Positions 1 through 5,401 of a DNA stretch of 7,493 bases are shown here, piece after piece (within the stretch, counting starts at the first letter, position 1; the number at the start of each line of letters is the position of its first letter). Under the pieces are notes generated by a model. The model was given only the letters and a program-made list of their open reading frames with translations, was not told the DNA's origin and ran no database searches. The DNA is from Polynucleobacter sp. UBA962 (lineage in GTDB: Bacteria; Pseudomonadota; Gammaproteobacteria; Burkholderiales; Burkholderiaceae). The translations under genes were made by a program, and so were the position numbers. The stretch lies in contig DBCI01000002.1 of NCBI GenBank assembly GCA_002292975.1, positions 14,805-22,297 on the forward strand, read 5' to 3'.

Positions 1-531
1 ATCCGTTGTAATCACTGCTGGTAAGGAAATTGATACTGTTTCAAGACCCCCATCCACCTCACGGGTCACCTGAGCCTTGCCATCCGCAATGCTTACTTTT
101 GAAGCGAAGGTTGCTTGGGGTAGATTTAGTAAAGCAGCAAGCATTTGACCCGTCTGATTACTATCATCATCAATTGCTTGCTTACCCAAAATAATGAGCT
201 GTGCTTGCTCTTTTTGATAAATTGCTTGTAATAATTTTGCGACTGCTAATGGCTGCAGTTCGGTATCCGTTTCGAACAAAATAGCACGGTCAGCCCCAAT
301 TGCTAGAGCAGTCCGCAAAGTTTCTTGACATTGTTGTGAGCCAGCCGAAAAAGCAATCACCTCAGTAACGATACCAGCCTCTTTGAGGCGGACAGCCTCT
401 TCAACGGCGATCTCATCAAATGGGTTCATGCTCATTTTGACGTTCGCTATATCAACCCCAGATTGATCTGATTTCACACGTACTTTGACGTTGTAATCAA
501 CCACTCGCTTAACAGCCACTAAGACCTTCAT
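1..531 (-). CDS. etfB: Electron transfer flavoprotein beta subunit, N-terminal part (runs off left edge)
   Basis: The beta subunit of the soluble ETF heterodimer carries electrons from acyl-CoA and related dehydrogenases via FAD to ETF:quinone oxidoreductase. The visible 177 residues begin [20 protein letters not shown] and include the family segment [16 protein letters not shown] (36-51). They also include the AMP-binding-type stretch [14 protein letters not shown] (116-129), and end at LPAVITTD, just before the usual ETF-beta signature. Family members are about 250 residues, so roughly 70 C-terminal residues lie outside the window. The ATG at 531-529 is preceded by an AAAGGT Shine-Dalgarno about six bases upstream, which supports this start. 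The partner etfA normally follows directly and would lie to the left. The upstream gene on the same strand is the deacetylase, 43 bases away, so cotranscription is possible. Identity is firm; it is truncated only by the window. Confidence 0.96.
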   Translation of the reverse strand, partial: MKVLVAVKRVVDYNVKVRVKSDQSGVDIANVKMSMNPFDEIAVEEAVRLKEAGIVTEVIAFSAGSQQCQETLRTALAIGADRAILFETDTELQPLAVAKLLQAIYQKEQAQLIILGKQAIDDDSNQTGQMLAALLNLPQATFASKVSIADGKAQVTREVDGGLETVSISLPAVITTD

Positions 532-561
532 TTGCTACCTTTATCTGTCAAATTAATGCCT

Positions 562-589
562 ATTTTATCGCTATTTAGAGCTCGGCCAA
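562..589 (-). promoter_or_regulatory. Possible sigma70-type promoter for etfB
   Basis: On the minus strand TTGGCC (589-584) and TAAAAT (567-562) are separated by 16 bases, matching the -35 and -10 consensus at 4/6 and 5/6. The site overlaps the last codons and stop of the deacetylase gene and sits about 30 bases before the etfB ATG. It would let etfB be transcribed on its own. AT-rich DNA gives such matches by chance, so this is a weak call. Confidence 0.22.
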
Positions 590-1495
590 GGTCTTCAAAT
601 GGGCCGCGACACTCCTCCCTAATGCAGAGAGGTTATATCCACCCTCGAGACAACTGACAATTTTCCCCTCACATGTCTGATTAGCAACATTCATGAGCTG
701 CTGTGTGATCCACACATAATCATCCTCTACTAAACCCATTTGACCCAAATCATCTTCCCGATGGGCATCAAAGCCAGCCGAGATCATGATCAATTGGGGT
801 TTGAACGCTTGCAGACGCGGAATCCAAATCTTACTAATCATCTCTCGTACCACCTTGCCGCTTGTGCTGGCCGGCAAAGGAATGTTCACCATGTTGTCGC
901 CGCCTTCCAAACCACTGTAGGGATAAAACGGATGCTGAAAGAAACTACACATGAGCACGTGGGGATCATCGATGAATGCCGCTTCAGTACCATTGCCATG
1001 GTGAACATCAAAATCAATCACAGCAACCCGATCGAGGTCATATTGCTCAAGTGCGTATCGTGTTGCAATGGCAATCGTGTTAAACACACAAAATCCCATT
1101 GAGCGATGGGGCTCTGCATGGTGTCCTGGTGGACGAATTGCGCAAAAGGCATTATTCACTTCGCCTTTCATCACTGCGTCTACCGCTGCAATAGCAGCTC
1201 CAGCAGCACGTAGGGAGACATTCCATGTGGCAGTGTTCATAATCGTGTCGCCATCGATCATGGCATAGCCGCTCGTTGGAGCTTTGCTTTTGATGAATGC
1301 CAGGTGGTCCTCACTATGCACACGGGTAATATCTGCCTCCGTCGCTAGTGGCGGGTCAATTCGTTTTAAATGGCCATCTAAACGACTCTGAATCAATTGG
1401 TCTTCAATCGCCTGAATGCGTTCTGGGCACTCGGGATGATGGCGTCCCATCTCATGCTTCATAAAATCAGGATGACTGATATAGGCTGTAGTCAT
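575..1495 (-). CDS. Histone deacetylase/AcuC-superfamily zinc deacetylase
   Basis: A 306-residue single-domain protein of the arginase-like HDAC fold, which removes acetyl groups from lysines or small acetylated amines using zinc. The N-terminal motif HPECPERI (20-27) supports the ATG at 1495. RPPGHHAEP (121-129) holds the paired catalytic histidines H125 and H126. DFDVHHGNGT (161-170) and SAGFDAH (239-245) supply the expected zinc ligands D163, H165 and D243. EGGYN (284-288) holds the transition-state tyrosine Y287. All key residues are present, so it should be active. The EGGY form and the length resemble bacterial class II-like deacetylases, but acetylpolyamine amidohydrolase or acetoin-utilisation activity cannot be excluded; the substrate is unknown. 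No signal peptide is seen, so it is cytoplasmic. It lies 43 bases upstream of etfB and diverges from mltB. The upstream sequence has only a weak purine-rich ribosome site (AAGAGAG). Confidence 0.93.
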   Translation of the reverse strand: MTTAYISHPDFMKHEMGRHHPECPERIQAIEDQLIQSRLDGHLKRIDPPLATEADITRVHSEDHLAFIKSKAPTSGYAMIDGDTIMNTATWNVSLRAAGAAIAAVDAVMKGEVNNAFCAIRPPGHHAEPHRSMGFCVFNTIAIATRYALEQYDLDRVAVIDFDVHHGNGTEAAFIDDPHVLMCSFFQHPFYPYSGLEGGDNMVNIPLPASTSGKVVREMISKIWIPRLQAFKPQLIMISAGFDAHREDDLGQMGLVEDDYVWITQQLMNVANQTCEGKIVSCLEGGYNLSALGRSVAAHLKTLAEL

Positions 1496-1524
1496 TTGCT
1501 CGTCTCTCTTATATTTTGTATAAA
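1496..1524 (+). promoter_or_regulatory. Possible promoter for mltB in the divergent intergenic region
   Basis: TTGCTC (1496-1501) and TATAAA (1519-1524) are 17 bases apart; the -10 matches consensus at 5/6, the -35 only at 3/6. A start near 1531 would give a leader of about 54 bases before the TTG codon. The 89-base region 1496-1584 must also hold the leftward deacetylase promoter, for which the best -10 candidate is TATACA read on the minus strand near 1516-1521, overlapping this one. Inference from pattern only. Confidence 0.3.
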
Positions 1525-1573
1525 TTACTATTTTGCTCGCTAAACTAGCATCTCTATCAAAACTACTGATATC

Positions 1574-1583
1574 TTAGCGCTAA
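1574..1583. repeat. Perfect 10-bp palindrome directly upstream of the mltB start
   Basis: TTAGCGCTAA is identical to its own reverse complement and ends one base before the TTG start codon. A second palindrome, GATATC (1568-1573), abuts it. The site occupies the position where a Shine-Dalgarno would be expected and none is present. It could be a dimeric regulator site or chance. Confidence 0.5.
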
Positions 1584-1584
1584 C

Positions 1585-2874
1585 TTGAAAACACGATCCC
1601 ATTTATCTCTGTTAGGACTGATCCTACTTTTGGGGGGCTGCGCTACCCCTCCTCTCAGCAGCCCCCCTACTTCTGCCATCAATAATCCTCCAAGCGCTCA
1701 AACGGAAGGATCCTTTACTCCATTGGAAAAGGTCTCAGAACTAATTGATTCACAGTCCGAAAAAAGCTATCAAGAACAGTTACGAGCATTCATTCTTGAG
1801 ATCTCTTTAAGCCAAGCAATCCCTATAGAAAGTCTTGATCTGGGCCTTCGGGATAGTAAAAACTTAAGTCAAGTTAAGAAACTGGTGGCCCCTCCTCCGG
1901 TTACCTTCCAAAAAAATTGGCAGGTTTACCGCAGTCGCTTTGTAGAACCCATGCGGATTAGGGCAGGTCTTGCTTATATCGAACAAAATCGCCTAGCGCT
2001 GCAGGCGGCTGAGCAAGAAAGCGGGGTACCTTATCAGGTCATCGCAGCCATTATTGGCGTTGAGACGATTTATGGTCGCCAAATGGGTAACTTTAGAGTG
2101 AAAGACGTATTGACTAGTCTTGCTTTTGACTACCCAGAAGCACCTAATCGCTTAGCCCGACAAACTTTATTCAGGGATCAATTAAAAGATCTGGTTACCC
2201 TCTGTTGGCGGACTACAAATCGCAAACAGGAAGGTTTTAACCGTTGCTTAAATCAAAGCAGCTCTTACGCCGGTGCTATAGGTCTGCCTCAATTTATGCC
2301 TGGCAGTATTCTGCAATTTGCTAAAGATGGCGATGGCGATGGACTTATTGATTTGCGCAAAAGTAATCGAGATGCAATATTTAGCGTAGCTAACTTTCTT
2401 AAAGTACACGGCTGGCAAGCCGGTATGCCAATTTACTTTCCTACCATCAATCAAGAACAAACCCTTTCTAAAATAATGGAACTTGCGGATGGCCAGCCCA
2501 TTGCTAAATTAACAGTGAAGCAATTAATCGAGTTAGGCATCCTAGAGCCTAAGCAAGGCGATCTTCTTCAAGGTGGGGTCGAGGCTGATAGCAAAGCCCT
2601 CATCGTAGATCTACCCTCTCCAGCTAAGGGAGAGGTGCCTCAGATTGAATATGTGGTGGGTCTTGCTAACTTTTTGAGTATTGTCAACTACAACCGTAGC
2701 TATTTTTATGCGCAAAGTGTTGCTGAGTTTGCAGAGGCGCTTGGCTACAGCAATAAAAGCGTCTTTCCTGTTCAGGAGCAAAGTACTTCAAAACCTGTAA
2801 AGGAGCAACAAAAACCAAAAAAACAGGAGAAGAAAGTAAAAAAGGTTAAGAAATCCGAGAAGCCGGCAGACTGA
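1585..2874 (+). CDS. mltB: MltB-type membrane-bound lytic murein transglycosylase (lipoprotein)
   Basis: Cleaves the MurNAc-GlcNAc bond of peptidoglycan to give 1,6-anhydro-muropeptides, acting from the outer-membrane inner face. The 429-residue product opens with a lipoprotein signal: MKTR, a hydrophobic stretch, then lipobox LLGGC with acylated Cys19. A Pro/Ser-rich linker covers about 20-45. The SLT_2 catalytic domain spans about 110-385: GVETIYG (158-164) carries the catalytic Glu160, AGAIGLPQFMPG (229-240) is the substrate-cleft motif, and DGDGDGLIDL (248-257) matches the EF-hand-like calcium site of E. coli Slt35. The closing motif YNRSYFYAQSVAEFAEALGY (369-388) is typical. Residues 398-429 form a lysine-rich low-complexity tail. 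The start is TTG: an in-frame TGA lies at 1567 with no ATG or GTG between, and only this start gives a full signal peptide. No Shine-Dalgarno is visible. It converges on cysM with a 2-base gap. Confidence 0.94.
   Translation: MKTRSHLSLLGLILLLGGCATPPLSSPPTSAINNPPSAQTEGSFTPLEKVSELIDSQSEKSYQEQLRAFILEISLSQAIPIESLDLGLRDSKNLSQVKKLVAPPPVTFQKNWQVYRSRFVEPMRIRAGLAYIEQNRLALQAAEQESGVPYQVIAAIIGVETIYGRQMGNFRVKDVLTSLAFDYPEAPNRLARQTLFRDQLKDLVTLCWRTTNRKQEGFNRCLNQSSSYAGAIGLPQFMPGSILQFAKDGDGDGLIDLRKSNRDAIFSVANFLKVHGWQAGMPIYFPTINQEQTLSKIMELADGQPIAKLTVKQLIELGILEPKQGDLLQGGVEADSKALIVDLPSPAKGEVPQIEYVVGLANFLSIVNYNRSYFYAQSVAEFAEALGYSNKSVFPVQEQSTSKPVKEQQKPKKQEKKVKKVKKSEKPAD
1632..1667. repeat. Perfect 10-bp GC-rich inverted repeat inside the mltB lipobox region
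   Basis: GGGGGGCTGC (1632-1641) and GCAGCCCCCC (1658-1667) are exact reverse complements with a 16-base loop. The left arm encodes the lipobox Gly-Gly-Cys (residues 17-19), the right arm Ser-Ser-Pro-Pro (25-28). The mRNA stem would have nine G-C pairs and one A-U, starting 47 bases after the start codon. No T tract follows on either strand, so it is not an intrinsic terminator. The arms include a G6 and a C6 homopolymer. Confidence 0.75.
2615..2635. repeat. 7-bp inverted repeat CCTCTCC/GGAGAGG within mltB
   Basis: CCTCTCC (2615-2621) pairs with GGAGAGG (2629-2635) across a 7-base loop. It encodes part of PSPAKGEV (344-351), in a region between the catalytic core and the C-terminal YNRS motif where MltB proteins vary. 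The word pair resembles dispersed CCCTCTCC/GGGAGAGG palindromes that I recall from proteobacterial genomes. A single copy here cannot prove that origin. Confidence 0.45.
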
Positions 2875-2876
2875 AC

Positions 2877-3803
2877 CTATGCAGGAAAAACGCCTGTTGA
2901 TAGATAACGGTCCCCGCGATCACACACAATAAAGACAATGGTTGCGTTCTCAACCGTGCGCGCCACTCGCAAGGCAATGACCAATGCGCCAGCAGCCGAG
3001 ATGCCACAAAAAATACCTTCCTCTCTTGCCATGCGACGCGCCATTTCTTCAGCCTCAGCCTGAGTTACATACTCAATACGATCCACTCGTTCACCTTGGT
3101 ATATTTTTGGAAGGTAGGCTGGTGCCCATTTACGGATACCAGGAATCTGCGAGCCCTCCTCAGGCTGCCCTCCAATAATTTGTATCTCGGGGTTCATCGA
3201 CTTTAGGTAAGTGGAGACCCCAGTAATAGTTCCAGTCGTTCCCATCGCCGACACAAAATGAGTGATTGCCCCATGGGTATCGCGCCAAATCTCGGGACCT
3301 GTAGTTTCAATATGAGCTCGGGGATTATCTGGATTAGCAAACTGATCTAATAATTTACCGCGCCCTTCTTTTTGTAATTGCTCGGCATAGTCACGCGCCA
3401 ACTCCATACCTCCAGAGCTTGAGGTCAAAATTAATTCAGCGCCATAGGCTGCCATACTTTGTCTACGTTCCAGACTTTGATTCTCGGGCATGACCAAAAT
3501 AATCTTATAGCCCAACATTGCTCCAACCATCGCAATTGCAATGCCTGTATTGCCACTAGTGGCCTCAATCAAGGTATCCCCAGGTTTAATAACTCCACGT
3601 TCTTGCGCATGCAAGATCATGGAAAGTGCGGGGCGGTCTTTAACCGACCCCGCAGGATTGTTACCTTCTAGCTTACCTAAAATTAAATTGCCACGACGCT
3701 CGTTCTCAACACCTGGAATACGCTGCAAGCGAACCAAAGGAGTGTTTCCAATGGTTTGAGAGATCGTTGGATAGAGCGAATCTGGTGGCTTTGCTTGAGT
3801 CAT
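2877..3803 (-). CDS. cysM: Cysteine synthase B (O-acetylserine sulfhydrylase B)
   Basis: A PLP enzyme that makes L-cysteine from O-acetyl-L-serine and sulfide; CysM types also accept thiosulfate, giving S-sulfocysteine. The product has 308 residues (E. coli CysM 303). NPAGSVKDRPA (49-59) contains the Schiff-base Lys55, TSGNTG (82-87) is the asparagine/substrate loop, and GTTGT (188-192) is the PLP phosphate loop. EEGSQIPGIRKW (215-226) and the ending CDRGDRYLSTGVFPA (294-308) favour CysM over CysK. The ATG at 3803 is preceded by no clear Shine-Dalgarno, and a three-codon ATG...TGA frame overlaps it (see findings). The gene is the last of the leftward block, 41 bases after the ComEA-type gene, and its TAG stop lies two bases from the mltB stop. 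No CysB-type site can be judged by eye. Confidence 0.95.
   Translation of the reverse strand: MTQAKPPDSLYPTISQTIGNTPLVRLQRIPGVENERRGNLILGKLEGNNPAGSVKDRPALSMILHAQERGVIKPGDTLIEATSGNTGIAIAMVGAMLGYKIILVMPENQSLERRQSMAAYGAELILTSSSGGMELARDYAEQLQKEGRGKLLDQFANPDNPRAHIETTGPEIWRDTHGAITHFVSAMGTTGTITGVSTYLKSMNPEIQIIGGQPEEGSQIPGIRKWAPAYLPKIYQGERVDRIEYVTQAEAEEMARRMAREEGIFCGISAAGALVIALRVARTVENATIVFIVCDRGDRYLSTGVFPA
3601..3616. repeat. 6-bp inverted repeat in cysM, next to a larger stem-loop
   Basis: TCTTGC (3601-3606) and GCAAGA (3611-3616) are perfect complements around a 4-base loop. It follows the larger cysM stem-loop by ten bases in the direction of cysM transcription and lies in codons for residues about 63-68. 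Confidence 0.5.
3627..3654. repeat. 11-bp stem-loop in cysM around the PLP-lysine codon
   Basis: TGCGGGG+CGGT (3627-3637) pairs with ACCG+CCCCGCA (3643-3654), broken only by a single bulged base at 3647, with a 5-base loop at 3638-3642. On the cysM strand the loop reads TAAAG and includes the AAA codon of Lys55. The motif codons GSVKDRP partly dictate the sequence, but the long GC pairing uses synonymous positions. No T run follows, so it is not a terminator. Confidence 0.6.
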
Positions 3804-3844
3804 GGGACCATTTTAGTCACAAGCAACTCAATAGGTAAATTTAC

Positions 3845-4288
3845 TCAAAACCGCTTGCGCGTACTCGACCTCTCAGCCTCCGCCTGGGACGACTTAGCTT
3901 GGTTTTTAGTACTTTTTCGGCTTGAACGGGACTCTGAACGCGTATTACTTTTGGTCTCTCGATAGCCACTTTGGCCCTCTATCTTTAAGCCGTTTTCCAT
4001 CAATTTACTTACTGATTTCTCGCCGATACCTCGCACCCGTGAATGCAAATCATAAGAGTCATAAAATGCACCACCCTTCTCTCGCTCAGTAATAATTGCT
4101 TTAGCTTTTGAGGGTCCCAGACCACGAATACTCTCTAACTCCGACTGACTGGCAGTATTTACGTTGACGGGGCCTGCATACACATGCTGCATAAAGAGTG
4201 GTGCAGTAAGGGCTAATGCAGTCATGCCAACAGCTAGTGTTTTGGCTAAGCTATTTTTTGATCCCTTAATAAGTGTTGATAAGTCCAT
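3845..4288 (-). CDS. ComEA-type secreted helix-hairpin-helix DNA-binding protein
   Basis: A 147-residue predicted exported protein. Residues 1-38 look like a signal peptide: charged start, hydrophobic MTALALTAPLF (22-32), and a likely cut after VYA38. The mature part begins with the ComEA hallmark VNVNTASQSEL (41-51), followed by two helix-hairpin-helix turns, IRGLGPSKAKAI (54-65) and VRGIGEKSVSKL (85-96). The last 40 residues are a Ser/Arg/Lys-rich tail, probably disordered and DNA-attracting. ComEA proteins bind incoming double-stranded DNA in the periplasm during natural transformation; that role is inferred from family. The ATG at 4288 is chosen over one 19 codons upstream because GGAGG lies four bases before it (4293-4297) and it gives a clean signal peptide. 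It lies 93 bases after rfaD and 41 before cysM. It could be a structural HhH protein without a transformation role. Confidence 0.88.
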   Translation of the reverse strand: MDLSTLIKGSKNSLAKTLAVGMTALALTAPLFMQHVYAGPVNVNTASQSELESIRGLGPSKAKAIITEREKGGAFYDSYDLHSRVRGIGEKSVSKLMENGLKIEGQSGYRETKSNTRSESRSSRKSTKNQAKSSQAEAERSSTRKRF

Positions 4289-4292
4289 ATTT

Positions 4293-4297
4293 CCTCC
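4293..4297 (-). promoter_or_regulatory. Strong ribosome binding site that fixes the ComEA-type start
   Basis: GGAGG followed by AAAT and then ATG on the minus strand. It is one of the two best Shine-Dalgarno matches in the window and decides for the start at 4288 rather than the upstream in-frame ATG at 4345, which would add 19 residues (MRNAVAFGHR...) ahead of the signal peptide. Confidence 0.85.
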
Positions 4298-4316
4298 ATG
4301 ATTGTTAATGAAATCT

Positions 4317-4335
4317 CTGTGACCAAAAGCCACAG
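4317..4335 (-). other. Stem-loop in the leader of the ComEA-type gene
   Basis: On the minus strand CTGTGGC and GTCACAG form a 7-bp stem (one G-U wobble) with a 5-base loop TTTTG. It lies in the 93-base gap 4289-4381, about 20 bases upstream of the GGAGG ribosome site. No U run follows it, so it does not look like a terminator for rfaD. The rest of the gap is AT-rich and holds only a weak promoter candidate: TTAAAC and TAAATT 17 bases apart, just after the rfaD stop. Confidence 0.4.
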
Positions 4336-4381
4336 CATTCCTCAACGCAAGGAAATAATTTATGTTGACTAAAAAACGGGT

Positions 4382-5401
4382 TTAAAGTGGGTTAGCTAGA
4401 AAATCAGAATTCTCTGACAGCCATGCCACGTAACGGCTGACACCTTCCTCAACATTTAGGAAGTCTGCTGCATAACCAGCAGCGCGCAAGTGCGTGAGAT
4501 CGGCTTGGGTGAAGCACTGATACTTTCCACGCAGGTCATCTGGAAATGGAATGTACTGAATCAAGCCTGCTTTTACTAACTCTGTCAAAGGTAAGGCATT
4601 CTCACCTTTTAATTTACGTATTGCATTAACAGTAGCGAAGGCTACGTCATTGAAGGGTTGAGCCCTTCCAGTTCCCAAATTAAAGATGCCGCTCTTTTCA
4701 GGGTGATCTAGGAAGAACATATTAACCTTCACGACATCTTCAACAGAAACAAAGTCGCGCGCTTGCTGACCAGGCGCATATCCACCATACTCACCAAACA
4801 GTTTCACGGTCTGATTTTTCTTAAATTGGTGGTAGTGATGAAATGCTACCGAGGCCATACGGCTTTTATGTGACTCGCGTGGTCCGTATACATTGAAATA
4901 CCGAAAGCCGACCACTTGTGCTGTTGGTGCATTCTCAGCAATTCGGGCACGCATATATTGATCAAATAAAAACTTAGAGTAGCCATATATATTCAGTGGC
5001 TTCTCATGCTGTCGTTGCTCCACAAAAACATCCGATCCGCCATAGGTTGCCGCAGAGGAGGCATATAAAAATGGAACTTTTTGCGTAGTGCAAATCTCAT
5101 ACAGATTGACGGAGTACTGATAATTGTTATTCATCATAAATACACCATCCGTTTCCATGGTGTCAGAACAGGCCCCCTCATGAAAAACTGCTTTTACCTT
5201 CCCAAACCAGCCCTCATCAAATCCTTCTAAGAAATCGTTTTTGTCGATGTAATCAGCAATATCAAGATCGGCTAAATTACGATACTTATCAGCAGGGCGC
5301 AAATCGTCAACGGCGATAATATTTTTTTCACCACGAGCATTCAGTGCCCGGACAATATTTGCTCCTACAAAACCTGCTGCACCTGTTACGATGTAAGTCA
5401 C
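4382..5401 (-). CDS. rfaD: ADP-L-glycero-D-manno-heptose 6-epimerase (RfaD/HldD)
   Basis: Last step of ADP-heptose synthesis: an NADP-dependent short-chain dehydrogenase/reductase that epimerises ADP-D-glycero-D-manno-heptose at C-6 for the lipopolysaccharide inner core. The product has 339 residues, close to the usual 310-340. GAAGFVG (7-13) is the Rossmann dinucleotide loop, SS115-116 lie in the active-site strand, and YGYSK (139-143) is the YxxxK pair Tyr139/Lys143. [18 protein letters not shown] (171-188) is diagnostic and includes Lys179, matching the catalytic Lys178 of E. coli HldD. The start is GTG at 5401, whose GTGA overlaps the rfaE1 stop by four bases. GGAGGAG (5407-5413) lies five bases upstream, giving a strong, probably coupled start. 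Cytoplasmic. Confidence 0.97.
   Translation of the reverse strand: MTYIVTGAAGFVGANIVRALNARGEKNIIAVDDLRPADKYRNLADLDIADYIDKNDFLEGFDEGWFGKVKAVFHEGACSDTMETDGVFMMNNNYQYSVNLYEICTTQKVPFLYASSAATYGGSDVFVEQRQHEKPLNIYGYSKFLFDQYMRARIAENAPTAQVVGFRYFNVYGPRESHKSRMASVAFHHYHQFKKNQTVKLFGEYGGYAPGQQARDFVSVEDVVKVNMFFLDHPEKSGIFNLGTGRAQPFNDVAFATVNAIRKLKGENALPLTELVKAGLIQYIPFPDDLRGKYQCFTQADLTHLRAAGYAADFLNVEEGVSRYVAWLSENSDFLANPL

Noticed and set aside
546..551. Perfect TTGACA -35 hexamer on the minus strand before etfB
   Set aside because: A -10 at normal spacing would fall on the etfB start codon and beyond (AAGGTC), which does not match and would remove the ribosome site.
740..1268. Two plus-strand open frames opposite the deacetylase
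   Set aside because: They are antisense to the conserved HDAC motifs and encode no recognisable protein.
2248..2460. Minus-strand open frame within mltB
   Set aside because: It is antisense to the MltB catalytic cleft motifs, which explain the sequence fully.
2882..2896. CAGG/CCTG hairpin just after the mltB stop as a terminator
   Set aside because: Only four base pairs and no following T run on the plus strand; it also lies in the cysM C-terminal codons.
4289..4345. Upstream in-frame ATG extending the ComEA-type protein by 19 residues
   Set aside because: The extension has no ribosome site and pushes the signal peptide inward. GGAGG four bases before the ATG at 4288 decides the start.
4373..4381. 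T6 run after the rfaD stop as an intrinsic terminator
   Set aside because: No G/C stem precedes the run on the minus strand.
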